A stretch of DNA of 64,000 bases, taken from JAAOII01 sp965207945 (lineage in GTDB: Bacteria; Pseudomonadota; Gammaproteobacteria; CBDBNL01; JAAOII01). Made by a program: the position numbers and the translations under genes. A model generated the notes under the pieces. That model worked only from the letters and a program-made list of their open reading frames with translations, was not told where the DNA came from and made no database searches. Each line of letters begins with the position of its first letter. Positions within the stretch are counted from its first letter, which is position 1. Below are positions 42,262-51,007 of this stretch, piece after piece. Location: contig OZ242303.1 of NCBI GenBank assembly GCA_965207945.1, forward strand, positions 496,001 through 560,000, in the 5' to 3' direction.

Positions 42262-43500
42262 ATGCCAAGAGTTATAGTTCAGAAATACGGCGGCACCTCT
42301 GTAGGTTCAATTGAAAGAATTAACCGAGTTGCCGATAACATCAAGAAACACCTTGACCAAGGCGACCAGGTGGCGGTCGTGGTTTCGGCAATGGGCGGAG
42401 ATACAGATAAATTGGAGGATTACGCCTACTCACTTGCTGAGAACCCCAGTCGTCGTGAATTGGACGTCCTGCTATCTAGTGGCGAACAGGTAAGCGCCTC
42501 ACTGCTTGCTATAGCGCTGCATCATAGACACATCGCCTCTCATTCCTATATGGGCTGGCAGATTCCGATTAAAACTGACCAGTATCATACCAAAGCACGC
42601 ATATTATCTGTAGGTGGCAAGAGGATAAAAGAAAAGCTTGATAGCGGATATGTTACGGTGATTGCTGGTTTTCAAGGAGTGGCGCCAGATGGAGAGATTA
42701 CCACCTTAGGACGTGGTGGCTCGGATACCACTGCAGTGGCTGTGGCGGCAAGCATAAAAGCAGAGGAGTGTCAGATTTATACGGATGTAGATGGAATCTA
42801 TACCGCAGACCCACGAGTAGAACCGCGCGCCCGTTTATTAGAAAAAATTACGTTTGAAGAAATGATGGAACTTGCCGGACTGGGCTCCAAAGTTTTACAT
42901 AGTAGGTCAGTTAATTTGGCAGCGGGACAAGGAATGCCCTTGCGGGTTCTATCAAGTTTTAAAGACGGAATTTCTCAGAAAGGAACATTAGTAGTTAAAA
43001 AAGGAGATGAAGAGATGGAAAAAACTATAGTATCGGGCATAGCCCACAACAAAAACGAAGCAAAGATAACTGTCAGCGGTGTGCCAGATAAACCAGGTAT
43101 GGCAGCTAAAATATTACAAGCAGTAAGCAACGAGAACTTAGAAGTGGATATGATAGTCCAAAATATTAGTGATAAAGGCAATACAGATTTCACTTTTACA
43201 GTCCACAGATCGGACTACAAAAAGGCAAGGCAAATAGTAAATACTCTTGGCAAAGAATTAGGGGCTGGGGTAATAAAGGGAGACATCACTATTGCCAAGG
43301 TTTCAGTGGTTGGCTTAGGAATGAAAAATCATTCTGGGGTTGCGGCACAAATGTTTACTGCCTTGGCAAACGAAGGCATAAATATTCAAATCATCTCTAC
43401 TTCAGAGATTAAGGTTTCGGTTGTAGTGGAGGAAAAATACTTGGAACTAGCTGTCCGCTGTTTACATAAAGCGTTTAATTTGCATCAAAAAGCTAAATAA
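42262..43500 (+). CDS. lysC: Aspartate kinase
   Basis: The protein (412 residues) makes aspartyl phosphate, entry to lysine, threonine and methionine synthesis. The kinase domain contains QKYGGTSVGSIERI near 7-20, GRGGSDTTAVA near 152-162, DVDGIYTADPR near 178-188; two C-terminal ACT domains (VSGVPDKPGMAAKIL and VVGLGMKNHSGVAAQMF) indicate amino-acid feedback. It is a stand-alone single-function enzyme. It works in the same pathway as dapA at 9585 but is unlinked from it. Confidence 0.96.
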   Translation: MPRVIVQKYGGTSVGSIERINRVADNIKKHLDQGDQVAVVVSAMGGDTDKLEDYAYSLAENPSRRELDVLLSSGEQVSASLLAIALHHRHIASHSYMGWQIPIKTDQYHTKARILSVGGKRIKEKLDSGYVTVIAGFQGVAPDGEITTLGRGGSDTTAVAVAASIKAEECQIYTDVDGIYTADPRVEPRARLLEKITFEEMMELAGLGSKVLHSRSVNLAAGQGMPLRVLSSFKDGISQKGTLVVKKGDEEMEKTIVSGIAHNKNEAKITVSGVPDKPGMAAKILQAVSNENLEVDMIVQNISDKGNTDFTFTVHRSDYKKARQIVNTLGKELGAGVIKGDITIAKVSVVGLGMKNHSGVAAQMFTALANEGINIQIISTSEIKVSVVVEEKYLELAVRCLHKAFNLHQKAK

Positions 43501-43574
43501 TAAAACTTCTGTTTCTACATTTACCTATCATTTCTCTATATTTCCCTACATAGCTCTCTGGAAAAACTACTCCA

Positions 43575-44213
43575 ATGCTAACAGACGATTTATCCACAAC
43601 CATAAAAATAATCGACTTAGGCATCACGGATTATCAACAAACTATGGCTCGCATGAGGCAATGGACTCTTGCCAGAACTGAGAAAACACCTGATGAATGT
43701 TGGATTACTTCGCATGATGCAGTGTTTTCTCTGGGGCAAAACTCAGATGCCTCACATCTGCTGAATAACCCTCTTAACATTGCAGTTACACAAAGCGATA
43801 GAGGCGGACAAATAACCTATCATGGTCCTGGTCAAATCATCTTATACTTGTTGCTTGATTTACGCAGGCGAAAAATGTCTGTGAAGGAATTAATTTATAA
43901 CAGCGAAGAATTAGTGATTAATTTTCTCAACGCTTATCAATTGCAAGAAGGGCTGCACCCTCATCGCCGTTCCTCTATGCCAGGGGTTTATGTGAATAAT
44001 GCTAAGCTTGCTTCTTTAGGTTTTAGAGTGCGGCATGGAAGGTGTTATCATGGAATCAGCATTAATCACTCTATGGACTTGTCACCTTTTTCTTATATTA
44101 ATGTATGTGGTTATGATAATTTAGAGGTTGTTGATTTATCATCCCTTGGAATTAATATCTCCCACCAACAAGCGCTGAAGGACCTAACGCAATCATTGAC
44201 ATCTACATTTTAA
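43575..44213 (+). CDS. lipB: Octanoyl-ACP:protein octanoyltransferase
   Basis: LipB transfers octanoate from ACP to lipoyl domains. The protein (212 residues) has the family signature RGGQITYHGPGQIILYLLLD near 77-96, GVYVNNAKLASLGFRVRHG near 139-157 (catalytic Lys) and INVCGY near 178-184 (catalytic Cys). The usual partner lipA is not next to it. The ACP that feeds it is encoded nearby at 46574. Confidence 0.95.
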   Translation: MLTDDLSTTIKIIDLGITDYQQTMARMRQWTLARTEKTPDECWITSHDAVFSLGQNSDASHLLNNPLNIAVTQSDRGGQITYHGPGQIILYLLLDLRRRKMSVKELIYNSEELVINFLNAYQLQEGLHPHRRSSMPGVYVNNAKLASLGFRVRHGRCYHGISINHSMDLSPFSYINVCGYDNLEVVDLSSLGINISHQQALKDLTQSLTSTF

Positions 44214-44359
44214 ATAAAAAATATTAAAAAATTATGTATATACTCTCCTTATAAGGTAAAATAACCCCTTATTAAAGAGTTTACTCAGGGAGGGGGTAAT
44301 GAATAGCAGGAGGGATAAATAGCAGTAAAAACTATAGAACATTAACTTATACTTTAATT

Positions 44360-44572
44360 ATGGCAGTTCAGAAAAGTAAAAAATCGCGTTCCAAACGTGA
44401 TATGAGGCGTTCGCATCATGGTGCAAAGCCCGCAGCATATTCGGTAGATTCTACCACTGGCGAACTACACCTTCGTCATAATATGACAGAAAGCGGTTAT
44501 TATCGCGGCAAACAAGTAGTTCGCGTCAATATTAAGACCGAAGAAACACAAGACGAAGAATCCCCTCAATAG
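44360..44572 (+). CDS. rpmF: 50S ribosomal protein L32
   Basis: This 70-residue protein reads AVQKSKKSRSKRDMRRSHH, then GELHLRHNM and GYYRGKQVV, typical of the zinc-free (C-minus) gammaproteobacterial L32. It heads the fatty-acid cluster but lacks yceD upstream and plsX-fabH downstream. The preceding 146 nt contain a CCTTATAAGG palindrome near 44248-44257. Confidence 0.95.
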   Translation: MAVQKSKKSRSKRDMRRSHHGAKPAAYSVDSTTGELHLRHNMTESGYYRGKQVVRVNIKTEETQDEESPQ

Positions 44573-44656
44573 ATATAGTAGATATACAAGATAGGGATGA
44601 GTATAAACGGAAACACAAATCTAAAACAAGCATCTAAAAGGATTTACATATAAATA

Positions 44657-45640
44657 ATGACAGTTGCGTTTGTCTTTCCTGGTCAAGGTTCTCAATATGT
44701 GGGTATGTTGCAAAAGTTTGCATCAGAACCCATAATCAAAAAAACTTATGCTCTTGCTGCCGAGGTTCTCGGGTTTGACTTATGGGCTATGTGCTGCCCC
44801 GATCCATCTACAGCCCCATCTACAGCAGATGCAGCGAGCACAAACACCAGCAAAGAAGAGGAATTAAACAACACCATTAACACCCAGCCCGCGTTGCTAA
44901 CTGCAGGGGTTGCCCTATGGCAGCTGTGGCGTGACAAAGGCGGACGACTTCCTTCTTATATGGCAGGACACAGTTTAGGCGAATACACCGCGCTGGTTTG
45001 CGCTGATGCTTTAGATTTTTCCACTGCCTTGAATTTGGTGCGTAATCGCGGCAAATACATGAAAATGTCTATGGGCGAGAACAAAGGTGCTATGGCAGCA
45101 ATTTTAGGATTAGATGAGGCAAAAGTGACAGAGATATGCAGTGAGGCATCTTCCTCCTCTTATGTTTTCCCTGCTAATATAAACTCCCCCAAGCAAGTGG
45201 TTATATCTGGTTATGCTATAGGAGTTGAAAAAGCTATGGCAAAAGCAAAAAAAGCTGGCGCTAAGAGAGCGGTTCTTTTATCTGTAAGTGTCCCTTCACA
45301 TTGTGCTTTGATGCAGCCCGCCGCCGATTTACTAGCAGGTGACCTTGAAACAATCAACATCAATATGCCCAAAATTCCTGTGCTACATAATATAGATGCA
45401 TCCATATCTACATCCCCTGATGAGATTAAAATAAAATTAATCCGCCAATTAGTAAAATCTGTGCAGTGGGTTGACACTATTAAGGCAATGCAAAAAAATG
45501 GAGTTAAGTCATTAGTAGAGTGCGGACCCAAGAAAGTTCTTACCTCGCTTAACAAGAGCATTACTCCTGATGTAAAATTGTATGAAATTGGAGAAGACCC
45601 TGATAGGTTTGCTCTCGCCCTTAACGAACTAAGCAAATAA
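44657..45640 (+). CDS. fabD: Malonyl-CoA:ACP transacylase
   Basis: FabD loads malonate on ACP. The protein (327 residues) begins VAFVFPGQGSQYVGML; the catalytic Ser lies in GHSLGEYTALV near 105-115; VPSHCALM near 212-219 holds the catalytic His; and LVECGPKKVLTSL completes the family pattern. A Ser/Thr/Ala-rich insertion (APSTADAASTNTSKEEE) occupies residues ~55-72, which the E. coli protein lacks. The stop overlaps fabG by one base. Confidence 0.96.
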   Translation: MTVAFVFPGQGSQYVGMLQKFASEPIIKKTYALAAEVLGFDLWAMCCPDPSTAPSTADAASTNTSKEEELNNTINTQPALLTAGVALWQLWRDKGGRLPSYMAGHSLGEYTALVCADALDFSTALNLVRNRGKYMKMSMGENKGAMAAILGLDEAKVTEICSEASSSSYVFPANINSPKQVVISGYAIGVEKAMAKAKKAGAKRAVLLSVSVPSHCALMQPAADLLAGDLETININMPKIPVLHNIDASISTSPDEIKIKLIRQLVKSVQWVDTIKAMQKNGVKSLVECGPKKVLTSLNKSITPDVKLYEIGEDPDRFALALNELSK

Positions 45641-46425
45641 TGACATCTACTACATCATCGCCTAATACCTCGCCCGACGCTCCCTCTATCGCCCCCCCCA
45701 TTACATTAGTAACTGGCGCTAGCCGCGGGCTAGGCAAAGCCATCGCCGAACAATTGGCGCAACAAGGAAACACAGTCATTGGCACTGCTACCACGCAAGA
45801 AGGCGCAGACGCGATTACTAAGCATCTCAGTCCTATTTCCCCCCAATCTTGCGGCAAGGTTTTGCGCCAAGAAAACGAAGATTCAGTCACTCAACTATTC
45901 AAGGAATTAGCAGAACAAAATTCCTCACCACTAGTACTAGTGGCTAACGCAGGCATAACTGCGGACAATCTAATTCTCAGAATGAAAGCCGAAGAATGGC
46001 AACGGGTAATGGATGTAAACCTAACGGGTTCCTTTCTTTTATGCAAGCATGCGGTTAAGGCGATGATTAAAGCCAGATGGGGCAGAATCATTTTTATTGG
46101 TTCGGTAGTGGGTAGCATAGGCAACCTTGGGCAAGCAAATTATTCTGCGGCAAAAGCAGGACTATCGGGATTATGCAAATCATTAGCACGTGAATTCGCT
46201 TCAAGGAACATAACTGCAAATCTCATAGCTCCAGGATTCATTGAGACAGATATGACAGATCAACTTGATGAAAAAATAAAAGAGCAGCTGCTGGCAAGTA
46301 TTCCACTGCACCGCTATGGCAAACCGCATGAAATAGCTGCGGCTGCAAGTTTCTTAGCTTCTAATGGCGCCGATTATATTACTGGTCAAACATTACATAT
46401 AAATGGTGGAATGGCGATGAATTAA
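45640..46425 (+). CDS. fabG: 3-oxoacyl-ACP reductase FabG
   Basis: FabG is the NADPH-dependent ketoreductase of fatty-acid elongation. The protein (261 residues) has VTGASRGLGKAIAEQLA near 23-39 (Rossmann), VANAGIT near 103-109, the catalytic Ser in IGSVVGSIG near 153-161 and YSAAKAGLSG near 168-177 (YxxxK), and NLIAPGFIETDMTD. The first ~18 residues are a Ser/Thr/Pro-rich extension (STTSSPNTSPDAPS). It is translationally coupled to fabD. Confidence 0.97.
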   Translation: MTSTTSSPNTSPDAPSIAPPITLVTGASRGLGKAIAEQLAQQGNTVIGTATTQEGADAITKHLSPISPQSCGKVLRQENEDSVTQLFKELAEQNSSPLVLVANAGITADNLILRMKAEEWQRVMDVNLTGSFLLCKHAVKAMIKARWGRIIFIGSVVGSIGNLGQANYSAAKAGLSGLCKSLAREFASRNITANLIAPGFIETDMTDQLDEKIKEQLLASIPLHRYGKPHEIAAAASFLASNGADYITGQTLHINGGMAMN

Positions 46426-46429
46426 ACTA

Positions 46430-46475
46430 TAATCTAATTTATAATCTAACTTATAATCTATTTTAGTTTATACAA
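46430..46475 (+). repeat. Triplicate TATAATCTA motif upstream of acpP
   Basis: TATAATCTAA-type units recur three times at about 15-nt spacing. Each holds a TATAAT box, so the stretch could give several transcription starts for acpP, which often needs its own strong promoter; equally it may be a simple repeat. Confidence 0.5.
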
Positions 46476-46573
46476 TTAGTTTATAAAAAGGCGAGGATTA
46501 ATATTGTCTTTTAGACGTTAAACATACAAAATTATTATTATTAATATTTACACTTATAGAGGAGTTAATAAAT

Positions 46574-46819
46574 ATGGACCCTAAAGATATTGAAAAATCT
46601 GTAAAAGAAATTACAGCAGAACAACTTAACATAGAATTGGATGTTATTAAAAACACTTCTTCTTTTGTAGATGATCTTGGTGCTGATTCATTGGATACCG
46701 TTGAGCTAGTAATGGCTTTGGAAGACCATTTTGAAACAGAAATCCCCGATGAAGAAGCGGAGAACATCAAGACCATTCAAAATGCGGTTGACTACATAAC
46801 TAAAATTTCCGCAAAATAA
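46574..46819 (+). CDS. acpP: Acyl carrier protein
   Basis: This 81-residue acidic protein has the phosphopantetheine attachment Ser in DDLGADSLDTVELVMALE (Ser near residue 39) and ends with a helix typical of AcpP. AGAGGAG (46558-46564) is a strong ribosome-binding site 9 nt before the ATG. It carries acyl intermediates for FabD, FabG, FabF, LipB and lipid A synthesis. Confidence 0.97.
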   Translation: MDPKDIEKSVKEITAEQLNIELDVIKNTSSFVDDLGADSLDTVELVMALEDHFETEIPDEEAENIKTIQNAVDYITKISAK

Positions 46820-46944
46820 ATAGCCAATCAACAAGTAGGCAAAGGGCTTGATGGATGCTATATAGATGCTATCGCGCCCTTACAACCTCCTTATTTGAAC
46901 TTGGCAATTTTTGCTTTAAGTCACACGCAGCAACATGAAAAAAT

Positions 46945-48183
46945 ATGACGCAACGTAGAGTCGTTATTACGGGGTTGGGGATGGTATCACCACTGGGTAA
47001 TGACGTCAAATCCAATTGGGATGCCCTTACCAAAGGTACTAGTGGTATTGATTCTATAAGTGGGTTTGACACTTCAGGTTGCGCTACTACTTTTGCAGGT
47101 CAGCTTAAAGGTTTTAATGCTGATGGCATTGTAGAACCTAAAGAGCAACGTCGCTTGGATATTTTTATTGTCTATAGCACCGTAGCCGCTTTTCAGGCAC
47201 TGCAGGATGCGGGAGTTTCCCCCAACCCTGCTAATGCCGAAAGAATTGCTATATACATAGGTTCTGGTATTGGCGGTATTGATACTATCTACGAAACCTC
47301 CAATACTCTTACTCAAAAGGGTTATAGCAGGGTATCACCATTTTTTGTTCCTGGCAATATTATCAATATGGCGGCTGGACTTATTTCCATTAAGTATGGT
47401 CTTAGAGGTCCCAGCATCGCTGTTGGAACTGCCTGCACCACTGGTACTCATTCCATAGGGCTCGGTTACCGTTCTATCGCTTATGGTGAAGTAGATATGG
47501 CTGTTACAGGTGGCAGTGAAGCACCGATTAATCCCTTAGGACTAGCAGGATTCATGGCTACCAAAGCTATCTCCACTCGTAATGATTCTCCGCAACAGGC
47601 AAGTCGTCCGTGGGATAAAGGGCGCGATGGTTTTGTGCTGGGCGAAGGAGCTGGTATTCTCGTGCTGGAAGAATACGAACACGCCAAGAAACGCAATGCA
47701 AATATTTATGCCGAAATTACAGGTTTTGGTATGAGTTCAGATGCTCATCATATAACGGCACCGCCCGAAGATGGTTCCGGCGCTGCTCTCTCTATGCAGA
47801 ATGCTCTGCATGACGCCTCTGTTAATTCTGCTGATATTCAGTATATTAATGCCCATGGAACTTCCACTATGCTGGGAGACCTAGCAGAAGTTAGAGCCAT
47901 AAAAAGTGTATTTGGTAATGACGCTAGTTCTTCGGTAATCAGTTCCACCAAATCCATGACAGGACATCTGTTAGGAGCGGCTGGAGCCATAGAAGCAATC
48001 TACACCGTCCTTACGATTAAAGAAGGGGCTGTTCCTCCTACCATTAACCTTGATGAACCAGATGCTGAGTGTGATTTGGACTTTATCCCCCACACTGCGC
48101 GAGAACTTAAAGTTGATAAAGCACTTTCAAACTCTTTTGGTTTTGGCGGCACCAACGCATCATTAATTTTTAGTCGGGTCTAA
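46945..48183 (+). CDS. fabF: 3-oxoacyl-ACP synthase II
   Basis: FabF condenses malonyl-ACP with acyl-ACP. The protein (412 residues) has RRVVITGLGMVSPLG near 4-18, the catalytic Cys in VGTACTTGTHSIG near 159-171, the His in NAHGTSTMLGD near 301-311 and KSMTGHLLGAAGAIEA near 335-350, ending SFGFGGTNASL. It is in the conserved acpP-fabF order. Confidence 0.97.
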   Translation: MTQRRVVITGLGMVSPLGNDVKSNWDALTKGTSGIDSISGFDTSGCATTFAGQLKGFNADGIVEPKEQRRLDIFIVYSTVAAFQALQDAGVSPNPANAERIAIYIGSGIGGIDTIYETSNTLTQKGYSRVSPFFVPGNIINMAAGLISIKYGLRGPSIAVGTACTTGTHSIGLGYRSIAYGEVDMAVTGGSEAPINPLGLAGFMATKAISTRNDSPQQASRPWDKGRDGFVLGEGAGILVLEEYEHAKKRNANIYAEITGFGMSSDAHHITAPPEDGSGAALSMQNALHDASVNSADIQYINAHGTSTMLGDLAEVRAIKSVFGNDASSSVISSTKSMTGHLLGAAGAIEAIYTVLTIKEGAVPPTINLDEPDAECDLDFIPHTARELKVDKALSNSFGFGGTNASLIFSRV

Positions 48184-48188
48184 TAATT

Positions 48189-49238
48189 ATGCCCGGCATC
48201 AAAACCGGCTTTACTAAAAAGCATATAAATTATGCTAAATATATTGCGGTTATTCTTATATGTATAATCCTAGCTAACTTTGCGCTACGTGGCATTGCTT
48301 ATTTAAGTATTTCACGCCAGCTAAATAATGTTCCCGCTAATTATGTCCTAAAGGTAGAGGCGGGCAGCGGGTTAATTGCTATTATTAACGACTTGGCGAC
48401 GAATGATTTAATCAATAACCCGCGCCGCTTAAAGCTATGGTATTACATTTATGGTATTCCAAGTAATTTGCAACGTGGCGAATATCAAGTATCAAAGGGG
48501 ATGAGCATACACGACTTGGTGCTTAACATAGCGACTGGCAAACAACAGTTATATTATATAACTGCGGACATAGGGACAACCTTTGCCGATTTTTATGCCA
48601 AGTTGATAAGTCATCCGCACCTGACCCCCACCACCAAAGATATGGAAGTAACGGATATTATGAATTTGATTGCCTCCGATTACCGCCATCCCGAAGGCCT
48701 TTTCTATGCCGACACATATTATTTTTATGCTGGAGATAAAGATATTTCTATCCTCAAAAAATCTAATGAACGCCTGCTAAAAGTTCTACAAGAAGAATGG
48801 TCGGCTCGTCGTGAAGGAGTGGTTTACAAAGACCCTTACGAGGCATTGATAATGGCATCCATCGTAGAAAAAGAAACTGGGTTAGATGAGGAGCGTCCAT
48901 TAATAGCTGGCGTCTTTAATAAAAGATTATCAATAGGAATGAGATTACAGACAGACCCAACCGTAATTTACGGCATGGGGGATAATTACAATGGTAATAT
49001 CCGCCGCTCTGACCTGCGCCGCCGCACTCCTTATAATACTTATGTGATTTATGGTTTGCCGCCAACGCCCATTGCTTTGGTGGATAGTCGGGCAATTAAT
49101 GCGGCACTTAATCCTATTGATACAGAGTACCTGTTTTTTGTAGCCAAAGGCGATAGCAGTAGGTCGCATTATTTCTCCACGACCTTGAAGGAGCACAATG
49201 CTGCAGTGAGAAAGTTTCAACTTCGCAAATCTAAATGA
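48189..49238 (+). CDS. mltG: Endolytic murein transglycosylase MltG
   Basis: MltG cuts nascent glycan strands and influences strand length. The protein (349 residues) has one N-terminal transmembrane segment (IAVILICIILANFALRGIAYL, near 18-38), a LysM-like domain (VEAGSGLIAIINDL) and a YceG catalytic domain with the active-site Glu in SIVEKETGLDEERP near 222-235 and QTDPTVIYGM near 255-264. It overlaps tmk by 4 nt, as in other gammaproteobacteria. Confidence 0.95.
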   Translation: MPGIKTGFTKKHINYAKYIAVILICIILANFALRGIAYLSISRQLNNVPANYVLKVEAGSGLIAIINDLATNDLINNPRRLKLWYYIYGIPSNLQRGEYQVSKGMSIHDLVLNIATGKQQLYYITADIGTTFADFYAKLISHPHLTPTTKDMEVTDIMNLIASDYRHPEGLFYADTYYFYAGDKDISILKKSNERLLKVLQEEWSARREGVVYKDPYEALIMASIVEKETGLDEERPLIAGVFNKRLSIGMRLQTDPTVIYGMGDNYNGNIRRSDLRRRTPYNTYVIYGLPPTPIALVDSRAINAALNPIDTEYLFFVAKGDSSRSHYFSTTLKEHNAAVRKFQLRKSK

Positions 49239-49906
49239 GCCAATCTTTGAGTCAGTCAGGGAGCCAATCAGTGAAACAATCTTTGAGCCAACCGGGAAAA
49301 TTTATATGTCTTGAAGGTATTGATGGCGCTGGCAAAACATCTTATTGCCAACGACTGGCTGATTTCCTGCGCAGCAAAAACTACCAAGTTGTCCAAACCA
49401 AAGAACCAGGCGGAACTCCGCTTGCTGACGAATTGGCAAAAATCCTGCTCAATTTCAAACAGGAAAATATAGTCCCTCAAACCGAACTTCTTCTTTTCTT
49501 TGCCGCTAGATGCCAGCACATTCACAATTTCATACAACCGCAACTTGCGCAGGGAACCTGGGTGATATGCGACAGATACATCCCTTCATCTTATGCTTAT
49601 CAAGGGGCAGGGCGGCAGCTCGGCAATGAAGCGGTTGCCAACCTTGAGGTATACCTGCCAACCTTAACTCCAGACATAACCCTTGTATTTGATATTGGAA
49701 TTGAGGAGAGCATCAAAAGATGGAAGAGCATGGGCAGAGATAGATTTGAAGAAATTGATAGTCTTGACAAGGACTTTTATCAGCGGGTGAGAGGTGCATA
49801 TCTTGAATATGCCAAATCTCATAAAGAATGCAAGGTGCTTGATGCATCCCTTTCTCAAGATGAAGTGTGGCAAAATATGTTGCCTTTGATTACTCAACTA
49901 CTATAA
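49235..49906 (+). CDS. tmk: Thymidylate kinase
   Basis: Tmk phosphorylates dTMP. The protein (223 residues) has P-loop FICLEGIDGAGKTSYCQRL near 23-41, TKEPGGTPLADELA near 53-66, and CDRYIPSSYAYQGAGRQL near 108-125 (DR(Y/H) motif and lid). The first ~20 residues are a Gln/Ser repeat (SQSLSQSGSQSVKQSLSQ) not found in most Tmk proteins. It overlaps mltG by 4 nt. Confidence 0.96.
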   Translation: MSQSLSQSGSQSVKQSLSQPGKFICLEGIDGAGKTSYCQRLADFLRSKNYQVVQTKEPGGTPLADELAKILLNFKQENIVPQTELLLFFAARCQHIHNFIQPQLAQGTWVICDRYIPSSYAYQGAGRQLGNEAVANLEVYLPTLTPDITLVFDIGIEESIKRWKSMGRDRFEEIDSLDKDFYQRVRGAYLEYAKSHKECKVLDASLSQDEVWQNMLPLITQLL

Positions 49907-49911
49907 GAAGC

Positions 49912-49967
49912 GATGAGTTCATCGCAAGTATCAACTTATGGCGGGCGGAGCGCAGCTCCGCCCCTAC
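49912..49967 (-). repeat. REP-like palindrome between tmk and holB
   Basis: On the minus strand 49967-49941 read GTAGGGGCGGAGCTGCGCTC and onward, matching the 31844 copy exactly through its core. An additional 7-bp hairpin GCGATGA/TCATCGC lies at 49912-49927. The repeat starts just after the tmk stop and ends 18 nt before the holB start. Confidence 0.85.
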
Positions 49968-49985
49968 AAATCATATAATATTAAT

Positions 49986-50990
49986 ATGAACGACTCCTTG
50001 GCGCTTTACGAATGGCATACTTCTCAGTGGGACAAAATACGTTCTTATAAAGAACAACTCCCCCACGCTATTTTGTTGGCAGGTCCCCAAGGGCTCGGCA
50101 AAATGCGCTTTGCCAACTACTTAGCTAAATATATCCTCTGCAAGAATACTTCATCCGCAAAAAAACCAAACGACTCTGAAGCTCCAAACCCTACCTCCAA
50201 AATAGAAGCCCCGTGTAATGACTGCTCTTCATGCCGCCTGATAAAGTCCGCCACTAACCCAGACCTGCGATTAGCCGAGTCATCCAAAGCAGGGCAGGTA
50301 TTAATTGAAAGCATCGGTGAAATAAAAAACTTCTTACAACACAGCTCACATCTGGGTGGAGCAAAGGTTGCAATAATCCCCCAAGCAGAAAAAATGAACC
50401 GCAGTTCCTCCAACGCATTGTTAAAGATTTTAGAAGAACCACCGCCACGCAAATATATCATCTTAACTACTGGTATTGTTTCCAGTTTGCTTCCTACTAT
50501 TATTAGTCGTTGCATCTGTCTCCATTTTGTGCCTCCGCCTGTTGCCACATCCAAACGTTGGGTTTCGGATAATGTCCCTGGACACAATCAAGATTTATTA
50601 AATAATGATGTGCTATTAGATATAAACAACCGAGCACCTTTAGCGCTGGCGGATATGTTACAAAGCGGTAAAGGCGAGGCAATTAATCGTTTTAGTGATT
50701 GCTTGCGGGCTCTTCAAGGCGGGCATAAATGGACTAACATTAATCTTGCTGACTATAAAGAGTTAGAATTACTGGAGATGATAGATGTTTTGCTATGGGA
50801 GTTGGATAGAATTATCAAGGAAAGATTAAGCAAGAAAGATGATAAAGCGGACAAAGACAACTCGCGTCTTTTTAATTTGCGAGACATATTTATGAAGAGA
50901 CGGATGATGTTGCTTGCCAAAATTAATCTTAACAAGGATTTATTGTTAGAGGAATGCCTTATCCTGTGGCAAGGCGTAGTTCATAATTAA
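49986..50990 (+). CDS. holB: DNA polymerase III subunit delta'
   Basis: HolB is the clamp-loader subunit delta'. The protein (334 residues from ATG 49986) has HAILLAGPQGLGKMRFANYLA near 27-47, a zinc-binding cysteine cluster CNDCSSCRLIKSATNPDLR near 75-93, KVAIIPQAEKMNRSSSNALLKILEEPPP and SRCICLHF. The frame opens upstream at 49938, but that would lie in the REP element and encode non-family residues. It is the last gene in the mltG-tmk-holB series. Confidence 0.92.
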   Translation: MNDSLALYEWHTSQWDKIRSYKEQLPHAILLAGPQGLGKMRFANYLAKYILCKNTSSAKKPNDSEAPNPTSKIEAPCNDCSSCRLIKSATNPDLRLAESSKAGQVLIESIGEIKNFLQHSSHLGGAKVAIIPQAEKMNRSSSNALLKILEEPPPRKYIILTTGIVSSLLPTIISRCICLHFVPPPVATSKRWVSDNVPGHNQDLLNNDVLLDINNRAPLALADMLQSGKGEAINRFSDCLRALQGGHKWTNINLADYKELELLEMIDVLLWELDRIIKERLSKKDDKADKDNSRLFNLRDIFMKRRMMLLAKINLNKDLLLEECLILWQGVVHN

Positions 50991-51007
50991 AACGTAAATC
51001 TATATAT

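Noticed and set aside
49938..49985. Upstream start for holB
   Set aside because: The first 16 residues would be encoded by the REP element; the family begins at ATG 49986.
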